Below, one piece after another: positions 1 through 3,676 of a stretch of DNA of 6,195 nt. Source of the stretch: Methanosarcinaceae archaeon (GTDB lineage: Archaea > Halobacteriota > Methanosarcinia > Methanosarcinales > Methanosarcinaceae). Under the pieces are notes generated by a model. It had not been told where the DNA came from, made no database searches, and saw nothing but the letters and a program-made list of their open reading frames with translations. The DNA is taken from the NCBI GenBank assembly GCA_028690255.1, contig JAQVBP010000087.1, positions 6,120 to 12,314 on the forward strand. The letters are read 5' to 3'. The first letter of the stretch is position 1. Each line of letters starts with the position of its first letter. Position numbers and translations under genes: made by a program.

Positions 1-2
1 TA

Positions 3-68
3 TTGTTCAGAATTATATTGTTATTGCTTCGCATTTGGAGGCAAAGACCTGAGATTTTTTCTGAACAA
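3..68. repeat. 10-bp perfect inverted repeat enclosing a small hairpin
   Basis: TTGTTCAGAA at 3-12 is the exact reverse complement of TTCTGAACAA at 59-68. Inside lies a second imperfect stem (24-29 with 39-44, one G-T pair), followed by a T6 run at 55-60. The nested fold plus T run could be the terminator of a gene left of the window, or part of a small RNA. The arms could also be a protein-binding site. The pairing is certain; the role is a guess. Confidence 0.35.
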
Positions 69-153
69 ATATATATTCATAATTTCAAACCATCATTAAA
101 ATGAGATGTTAAAAAAACGCACATGAAACTCTTCGAGTAACAGGCACAAATAA

Positions 154-179
154 ATGAAAGTACCTGAACGCACTTTCAT
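154..179. repeat. 8-bp inverted repeat in the glnA upstream spacer
   Basis: ATGAAAGT at 154-161 is the perfect reverse complement of ACTTTCAT at 172-179, with a 10-nt gap. It lies about 235 bp upstream of the glnA TATA box, too far for a simple archaeal repressor site. No T run follows directly, so it is not a typical terminator. It could be a regulator site for an unseen divergent gene or a chance palindrome. Confidence 0.35.
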
Positions 180-394
180 ACCAAATGAATAGAATTTACA
201 ATGTTGGCAATACATATAATAGATTCTGATGAGAAATTAATTCAGGAATAAAAATCCACTGCATTTTTTTAATATTACCGAAGATGCCCTCCATTTTCTT
301 CCGGTCATAAGGTTAGGGAAGAAGGTCATTCCTTATGATAGTGGGAATTATATGGAATATTTCTGATAGTATCCAGTAAATAATATGAGATAAC

Positions 395-402
395 TATATA
401 TA
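395..402 (+). promoter_or_regulatory. TATA box of glnA
   Basis: TATATATA lies in an AT-rich run (393-408). With the usual archaeal spacing of about 22-27 bp, transcription would start around 420-426, inside the operator palindrome at 413-426. The upstream BRE is not strong. The assignment rests on position, the TATA string, and the fact that the second operator in the window sits at the same distance from its own TATA box. Confidence 0.65.
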
Positions 403-412
403 TTATAAGAAA

Positions 413-426
413 GGTAATTGATTACC
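413..426 (+). promoter_or_regulatory. NrpR operator of glnA (GGTA-N6-TACC)
   Basis: GGTAATTGATTACC is a palindrome with 6-bp arms around a TG centre. It matches the GGTA-N6-TACC operator that I recall for NrpR, the global nitrogen repressor of Methanosarcina mazei. It starts 18 bp after the start of the TATA box and should overlap the transcription start, where a bound repressor blocks RNA polymerase. NrpR is released when 2-oxoglutarate is high, so glnA should rise under nitrogen limitation. The motif is seen directly; the regulator is inferred from the family and from the target gene. Confidence 0.85.
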
Positions 427-430
427 GGTG

Positions 431-436
431 AAGGAG
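431..436 (+). promoter_or_regulatory. Ribosome binding site that sets the glnA start
   Basis: AAGGAG lies 9 nt before the ATG at 446. A GTG at 428 opens the same frame earlier, but it lies upstream of this site and directly abuts the operator and the predicted transcription start. Translation from 446 is therefore preferred. Confidence 0.75.
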
Positions 437-445
437 CGCGATCAA

Positions 446-1792
446 ATGATTCTAAAAGAAGAAAAGCCAATGAACAAGGAAGACGTACTTGAAAAAGTAC
501 AGGAATGTGATGTTAAGTTTATAAGGACCCAGTTTACGGATACCCTCGGAATTATCAAAAGCTGGGCAATTCCTGTCGAAGAGCTCGAAGGGGCTTTTGA
601 AAACGGGGTCATGTTTGACGGTTCTTCTATCGAAGGCTTCACGCGGATTGAAGAATCGGATATGATGCTCGAACTGGACCCGTCAACCTTCCGGATTCTG
701 CCCTGGAGACCTTCGGCAGGAGCTGTGGCCCGTATCCTCGGAGACGTTAAACTCCCGAATGGAAAAATCTTCAAAGGAGACCCGCGCTACGTCCTGAAAA
801 GTGCGATTGCCGACGCCGAAAAACTGGGCTATTCCATGAACGTGGGCCCGGAACTTGAGTTCTTCCTCTTCAAGCTGGACGAAAACGGGAACCCCACAAC
901 CGAACTCACGGACCACGGTGGCTACTTTGATTTCGCTCCCCTCGACAGGGCCCAGGATGTCAGAAGGGATATCGATTACGCCCTTGAACATATGGGTTTC
1001 AAAATAGAGGCTTCCCATCATGAAGTTGCCCCCTCCCAGCACGAAATCGATTTCAGGTTCGGAGACGTCCTGACAACGGCCGATAACGTTGTCACTTTCA
1101 AGTACGTGGTCAAGTCCATCGCTTACCATAAAGGATACTATGCAACCTTTATGCCAAAACCCATCTACGGAATAAGTGGCTCGGGCATGCACGCCAACCA
1201 GTCCCTATTTAAGGGCGGAGAAAACGCCTTTTACAGCCCTGACTCTCCCAACGGGCTTTCGGACGAGGCAAGGTACTACATAGGCGGGCTACTGAAACAT
1301 ATTAGAGAATTTGCCGCAGTAACCAACCCGGTGGTAAACTCCTACAAGAGGCTGGTTCCTGGCTACGAGGCCCCCATACACATCACCTGGTCGGACAGCA
1401 ACAGGAGTTCCCTGATAAGGATCCCTTCCGCAAGAGGCAAAGGGACAAGAGTAGAACTCAGGTGCCCGGATCCGGCCTGCAACCCCTACCTGGCCTTTGC
1501 GCTTATGCTCAGGGCCGGGCTTGACGGGATAAAGAACAAAACCGATCCCGGAGAGCCAAGCAACATAAACATATTCAAGCTAAGTGAAAAAGAACGCCAG
1601 GAAAAAGGTATCCTATCCCTTCCCGCAGACCTGAAAGAAGCAATAGACGAGATGAAAAAGAGCGAATTCGTACGCAGTTCACTCGGAGACCATGTTTTTG
1701 AAAAATACCTCTGCTCAAAGACAAAAGAATGGAACAGGTACAAGGAAATGGTCCACCCCTGGGAACTTGAGACCTACCTGCACATGCTCTGA
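446..1792 (+). CDS. glnA: Glutamine synthetase, type I (GSI-alpha)
   Basis: Makes glutamine from glutamate, ammonia and ATP in the cytoplasm; family members are dodecamers. From the ATG at 446 it is 448 aa, close to the roughly 447 aa I recall for M. mazei GlnA1. The N-terminal beta-grasp domain includes the DGSSIEGF segment (58-65). The catalytic domain shows GPELEFFLF with metal-ligand candidates E136 and E138, the HHEVAPSQHEIDFRF stretch, GSGMHANQS with H249, the NSYKRLVPGYEAP flap region, and RCPDPACNPYLAFA near the C-terminus. The adenylylation tyrosine of GSI-beta enzymes is replaced by phenylalanine (F377 in NIFKL), and an arginine follows the DGSSIEGF segment (R67), aligning with the feedback-sensing arginine of Bacillus-type GSI-alpha. 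Control is therefore likely by glutamine feedback, 2-oxoglutarate and PII-type proteins, not by covalent modification. It has its own NrpR operator. No frameshift or missing core motif was seen. Methanosarcina genomes can carry a second glnA, so the paralogue number is not assigned. Confidence 0.97.
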   Translation: MILKEEKPMNKEDVLEKVQECDVKFIRTQFTDTLGIIKSWAIPVEELEGAFENGVMFDGSSIEGFTRIEESDMMLELDPSTFRILPWRPSAGAVARILGDVKLPNGKIFKGDPRYVLKSAIADAEKLGYSMNVGPELEFFLFKLDENGNPTTELTDHGGYFDFAPLDRAQDVRRDIDYALEHMGFKIEASHHEVAPSQHEIDFRFGDVLTTADNVVTFKYVVKSIAYHKGYYATFMPKPIYGISGSGMHANQSLFKGGENAFYSPDSPNGLSDEARYYIGGLLKHIREFAAVTNPVVNSYKRLVPGYEAPIHITWSDSNRSSLIRIPSARGKGTRVELRCPDPACNPYLAFALMLRAGLDGIKNKTDPGEPSNINIFKLSEKERQEKGILSLPADLKEAIDEMKKSEFVRSSLGDHVFEKYLCSKTKEWNRYKEMVHPWELETYLHML

Positions 1793-1850
1793 GGAGTACA
1801 AAAAAGAATTACCCCGATAAATTACACAGATAATTCAAAGAAAATAAGCG

Positions 1851-1900
1851 GCTGTAAATCTGTGCCCTGTCTACAAACCAGCCTGCTTAAATTCTTTATT
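1851..1900 (+). terminator. Weak candidate terminator of glnA
   Basis: GGCTG at 1851-1855 can pair with CAGCC at 1879-1883, and a T-rich but interrupted stretch follows (1885-1900). No uninterrupted T run exists closer to the glnA stop. This is the best candidate between glnA and the structured block, but it is weak. Read-through into the block is possible. Confidence 0.25.
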
Positions 1901-1904
1901 AAAA
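1895..1904 (+). promoter_or_regulatory. Possible promoter of the structured RNA block
   Basis: TTTATTAAAA resembles an archaeal TATA box and sits at the AT-to-GC boundary just before the hairpin-rich block. Standard spacing would start a transcript near 1920-1926. No clear BRE is visible, so this is tentative. Confidence 0.3.
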
Positions 1905-1908
1905 ACCC

Positions 1909-2155
1909 GGGATCTCAGACAGCAAAAGACCCTTTCCTCGCCAGCCGAAGGCTGGTTAGGTGGGGGTAGTCACTTAAAGCCCGGATGGTGACTACCACGA
2001 AGCTAAAGGCTTCGTAGCTTCTCCCGACCAGTATCCGAAGGAATCTGAGGGCACAATTCATAGCTCTGACGAAAAAGGCAACGAATTGCGGAACCCATAC
2101 TGAGACCCCCGTCCCGGGGGTAGAGGCCTTATACCAGATCAAAAATCTTTTTTTT
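1909..2155 (+). ncRNA. Candidate structured RNA or decayed element end
   Basis: A GC-rich island in an AT-rich spacer can form many local stems. These are CCAGCC/GGCTGG (1941-1946 with 1950-1955, extendable to 1936-1960); a perfect 9-bp stem GGTAGTCAC/GTGACTACC (1965-1973 with 1988-1996); ACGAAGC/GCTTCGT (1997-2003 with 2009-2015); CAATTC/GAATTG (2054-2059 with 2083-2088); and ACCCCCG/CGGGGGT (2105-2111 with 2115-2121). GATCT at 1911-1915 can close the whole fold with AGATC at 2136-2140, and a T8 tract ends it. No protein is evident: the + frames are broken by stops, and a 75-codon - strand frame starting at 2142 looks unlike any family I know. I see no RNase P or SRP RNA signatures. Two stems followed by GGGGGTAG resemble the right ends of IS200/IS605 (TnpB) elements, so it could be a remnant end or guide-like RNA. 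The strand is inferred from the T tract. Confidence 0.45.
2136..2155 (+). terminator. T8 terminator of the structured block
   Basis: A 4-bp stem (AGAT 2136-2139 with ATCT 2145-2148) overlaps an uninterrupted run of eight T at 2148-2155. U-rich tracts alone suffice to end many archaeal transcripts. It directly follows the hairpin at 2105-2121. Confidence 0.55.
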
Positions 2156-2230
2156 AACTACCTGAAAATAGCCAGAAAAAAAGGGATACCGTATCTGTTT
2201 TTAACGACCTTTCCTCCTGCATACAATACG

Positions 2231-2244
2231 GGAAATTTTATATA
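2231..2244 (+). promoter_or_regulatory. Strong BRE/TATA promoter
   Basis: GGAAA (2231-2235), a BRE-like purine-rich element, directly precedes TTTATATA (2237-2244). This is the best-looking promoter in the window. Predicted start is about 2262-2268, inside the operator at 2255-2268. It serves the 56-codon ORF at 2277 and perhaps the glutamate synthase genes as well, through a leader of roughly 355 nt. Confidence 0.75.
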
Positions 2245-2254
2245 TAGTAAGGGG

Positions 2255-2268
2255 GGTATTAACTTACC
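2255..2268 (+). promoter_or_regulatory. Second NrpR operator (GGTA-N6-TACC)
   Basis: GGTATTAACTTACC keeps both conserved half-sites, with a TTAACT centre. It starts exactly 18 bp after the TATA start at 2237, the same distance as in the glnA promoter. That shared geometry makes a chance match unlikely and points to co-regulation of glnA and the downstream unit by nitrogen status. Confidence 0.8.
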
Positions 2269-2276
2269 TGCTTCTT

Positions 2277-2447
2277 ATGGTAGGAGTTCTCAAAGCTTGG
2301 ACGGACAATGAATTAGCCCCAAAAAAGGAATTACTACTGCAGAATATCTACAAGCTTATGGCTACCGTACGAAAAATCGAAAAACCGGAAAAAATCGGGA
2401 AACTGGACAAAATCGGGAAACCGGACAAAAGAGTAAACCGTTTCTGA
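2277..2447 (+). CDS. Small basic protein, 56 aa, nitrogen-controlled
   Basis: I do not recognise this protein. The ATG at 2277 opens 56 codons ending in TGA at 2445-2447. It is rich in lysine (11 Lys, 3 Arg, 7 acidic residues), with no signal peptide, cysteines or membrane segment. Residues 1-30 contain a mixed, possibly helical stretch (KKELLLQNIYKLM). Residues 33-50 are three 6-residue repeats of the form K-I-[EG]-K-[PL]-[DE]. The start is 9 nt after the operator and close to the predicted transcription start, with no Shine-Dalgarno, so it would be nearly leaderless. Its position, alone behind an NrpR operator and ahead of the glutamate synthase genes, suggests a role in nitrogen metabolism. 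Small proteins that act on GlnA1 (sP26) and on AmtB1 (sP36) are reported in M. mazei; I cannot say whether this one is related. It might instead be a non-coding regulatory RNA or a leader peptide. Confidence 0.5.
   Translation: MVGVLKAWTDNELAPKKELLLQNIYKLMATVRKIEKPEKIGKLDKIGKPDKRVNRF
2373..2426 (+). repeat. Three in-frame 18-bp tandem repeats
   Basis: Units at 2373-2390, 2391-2408 and 2409-2426 share the pattern AAAATCGRRAAAcyGGAm and encode KIEKPE, KIGKLD and KIGKPD. The unit length is a multiple of three and the differences keep the frame open, which mildly supports translation of the surrounding ORF. Confidence 0.85.
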
Positions 2448-2469
2448 GCACTCAGTTATTCCCATTATA

Positions 2470-2516
2470 CTCGCAGAGGCAACTGCTGAGTTCCATATAT
2501 TATGTACAGGTTTTTT
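2470..2516 (+). terminator. Possible terminator after the small ORF
   Basis: CTCGCAG (2470-2476) pairs with CTGC-T-GAG (2483-2490, one bulged T), and ACTCAG (2450-2455) can alternatively pair with CTGAGT (2486-2491). A T6 run at 2511-2516 follows after about 20 nt, with T5 at 2522-2526. Competing stems ahead of T runs could end the small transcript or act as an attenuator for the downstream operon. The long gap makes this uncertain. Confidence 0.35.
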
Positions 2517-2546
2517 GCAGATTTTTAAACACATAAGCTCCGATTG

Positions 2547-2552
2547 TATAAA
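2547..2552 (+). promoter_or_regulatory. Possible proximal promoter of the gltB operon
   Basis: TATAAA within TTGTATAAATG would place a start near 2570-2578, giving a leader of about 50 nt. No strong BRE precedes it and no GGTA-N6-TACC site is near. If active, the glutamate synthase genes would also have expression independent of the upstream operator. Confidence 0.4.
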
Positions 2553-2558
2553 TGCTTT

Positions 2559-2614
2559 TTAACCTTATAACTGACTTATTTCTGAATTAACCTTATAACG
2601 AACTTATTTCTGAA
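2559..2614. repeat. 28-bp tandem duplication before gltB1
   Basis: 2559-2586 and 2587-2614 are two adjacent 28-bp copies differing at only two positions (TG at 2572-2573 against GA at 2600-2601). Each carries TTAACCTTATAAC and CTTATTTCTGAA. The second copy ends directly before the gltB1 ribosome site. It could be a recent slippage duplication, a doubled regulator site, or a leader element. Confidence 0.9.
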
Positions 2615-2619
2615 GTGAT
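2615..2619 (+). promoter_or_regulatory. Ribosome binding site that sets the gltB1 start
   Basis: GTGAT pairs with the AUCAC of the 16S rRNA 3' end and lies 4 nt before the ATG at 2624. The GTG here opens the same frame three codons earlier, but the enzyme needs Cys as its second residue, so this GTG is part of the ribosome site and not the start. Confidence 0.7.
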
Positions 2620-2623
2620 TGCA

Positions 2624-3676
2624 ATGTGTGGAATTATCGGCGTCATAGACCGAACAAAGTCCAGGATGGACGGTTCGTGCATAAAAGCCGCCCTGAGCCT
2701 CATGAATGAGCGAGGTAGCGGAGACGGGGCAGGCTATGTTGCATACGGGATTTATCCTGATTATGCAGACTGCTATGCTCTTCATGTTTTTTTTGACAAC
2801 ATGGAAGAACCAAAAGAAAAGGTTGACGAAATCCTCCAGAAACAGGGCACTATAGTGCACCAGGAAGAAATCCCAACAACCGAGCAACCAGGCCTGAAAA
2901 AGGTCCATATCCCCTGGAGGTACTTCTTCAAACCCTTCAAGGATCAGATCGGAGGCAGCCTTGGCTCCGAAGATGACCTTGTCAAGGATATCGTAATGGA
3001 AGTAAACGCAGGAATAAAAGGTGCCCTGGTCTTTTCCTCCGGAAAAAACATGGGGGTATTCAAGGCCTCGGGCTGGCCTGAAGACGTAGCAAACTTCTTC
3101 AGGATTGAAGAATACGAAGGCTACATCTGGCTTGCCCATAACCGTTACCCCACAAACACCCCGGGCTGGTGGGGAGGAGCTCATCCCTTTAACCTCCTCG
3201 ACTGGTCGGTTGTACATAATGGAGAAATCACCTCCTACGGGACAAACAAGCGCTATGTTGAAGGGTACGGCTACAAGTGCACTCTTCTCACGGACACCGA
3301 GGTTGTGGCCTACCTTTTCGATCTGCTCGGAAGAAAGCACGGGCTTTCCAAAGAAAGGATTGTCAAAGCCCTTGCCCCTCCGTTCTGGGACGAAATCGAC
3401 CGCATGCCCCCTGCCGAAGAGGAACTTAACCGGGCAATCCGCCTGACCTACGGCTCAGCCCTCATGAACGGGCCTTTCGCAATTGTGGTCGCTTCAACCG
3501 ACGGCATTGTAGGCTTTACGGACAGGATCAAACTCCGTCCCCTCGTGGTCGGAGAAACCGAAAACAGACTTTACATCTCCAGCGAAGAGGCCGCAATCCG
3601 GGTGATTGAACCCGGGATTGAAAACATCTATACCCCCAGAGCAGGAGAGCCTATCATCGGGAGGTTTAACGAATGA
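2624..3676 (+). CDS. Glutamate synthase, glutaminase (class II GATase) subunit
   Basis: Hydrolyses glutamine and passes ammonia to the synthase subunit. It is 350 aa and equals the N-terminal amidotransferase domain of bacterial GltB (COG0067-type), encoded here as a separate protein as in other archaea. The start MCGIIGVID exposes Cys2 as the N-terminal nucleophile after methionine removal. Further family residues visible are R30 in NERGSGDGAG, AHNRYPTNT (171-179), GAHPFN, the oxyanion-hole pair N199-G200 in HNGEI, and D224 in TDTEVV. A lysine- and glutamate-rich insertion lies around residues 55-110. Its stop overlaps the next start as ATGA, so translation is probably coupled. It is the first gene of the operon. 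Other class II amidotransferases (PurF, AsnB, GlmS) share the core motifs, but the partner genes settle the role. Archaeal genomes often label it gltB1 or glutamate synthase subunit 1. Confidence 0.93.
   Translation: MCGIIGVIDRTKSRMDGSCIKAALSLMNERGSGDGAGYVAYGIYPDYADCYALHVFFDNMEEPKEKVDEILQKQGTIVHQEEIPTTEQPGLKKVHIPWRYFFKPFKDQIGGSLGSEDDLVKDIVMEVNAGIKGALVFSSGKNMGVFKASGWPEDVANFFRIEEYEGYIWLAHNRYPTNTPGWWGGAHPFNLLDWSVVHNGEITSYGTNKRYVEGYGYKCTLLTDTEVVAYLFDLLGRKHGLSKERIVKALAPPFWDEIDRMPPAEEELNRAIRLTYGSALMNGPFAIVVASTDGIVGFTDRIKLRPLVVGETENRLYISSEEAAIRVIEPGIENIYTPRAGEPIIGRFNE
3659..3665 (+). promoter_or_regulatory. Ribosome binding site of the FMN subunit gene
   Basis: GGGAGGT, a strong match to the 16S rRNA tail, lies inside the end of the upstream gene, 7 nt before the ATG at 3673. 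Together with the ATGA overlap it fixes the start and indicates coupled translation. Confidence 0.8.

Larger units (their letters stand above)
1..412. other. AT-rich spacer upstream of glnA
   Basis: No credible coding region is visible. The ATG-started frames on the + strand that I traced are all under 20 codons and lack a ribosome site. The stretch holds two inverted repeats (listed separately), a T6 run at 55-60, a T7 run at 264-270 that could stop a + strand transcript, and an A7 run at 111-117 that could do the same for a - strand transcript. TATA-like strings near 68-76 and 211-219 have no clear partner gene. Methanosarcina genes often have long spacers, so this may simply be a spacer. 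A small RNA between the TATA-like string near 70 and the T7 run cannot be excluded. Confidence 0.6.

Noticed and set aside
428..445. GTG at 428 as the glnA start
   Set aside because: It precedes the AAGGAG ribosome site and lies 2 nt from the operator and within or next to the predicted transcription start. The ATG at 446 gives the usual family length.
1915..2142. A 75-codon frame on the - strand across the structured block
   Set aside because: The translation is unlike any family I know, has no clear ribosome site, and its codons are dictated by the hairpin arms. The T8 tract instead favours a + strand RNA.
1909..2155. RNase P RNA, SRP RNA or a tRNA in the hairpin block
   Set aside because: I could not find the conserved strings of these RNAs on either strand, and no cloverleaf with a T-loop motif is visible.
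2185..2195. GATAC-C-GTATC palindrome as an operator
   Set aside because: It is only 5 bp per arm, lies about 40 bp upstream of the BRE, and matches no regulator site I know, so it may well be chance.
2373..2614. CRISPR array from the tandem repeats
   Set aside because: The 18-bp and 28-bp units are directly adjacent with no spacers, and only two or three copies exist.
2615..2623. GTG at 2615 as the gltB1 start
   Set aside because: It would bury the catalytic cysteine behind four residues, and it overlaps the GTGAT ribosome site. The ATG at 2624 gives the required Met-Cys start.
2576..3340. A 254-codon open frame on the - strand
   Set aside because: It lies antisense to the glutaminase gene, whose motifs are intact. 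The - strand translation shows no family motif, so it is a shadow frame.
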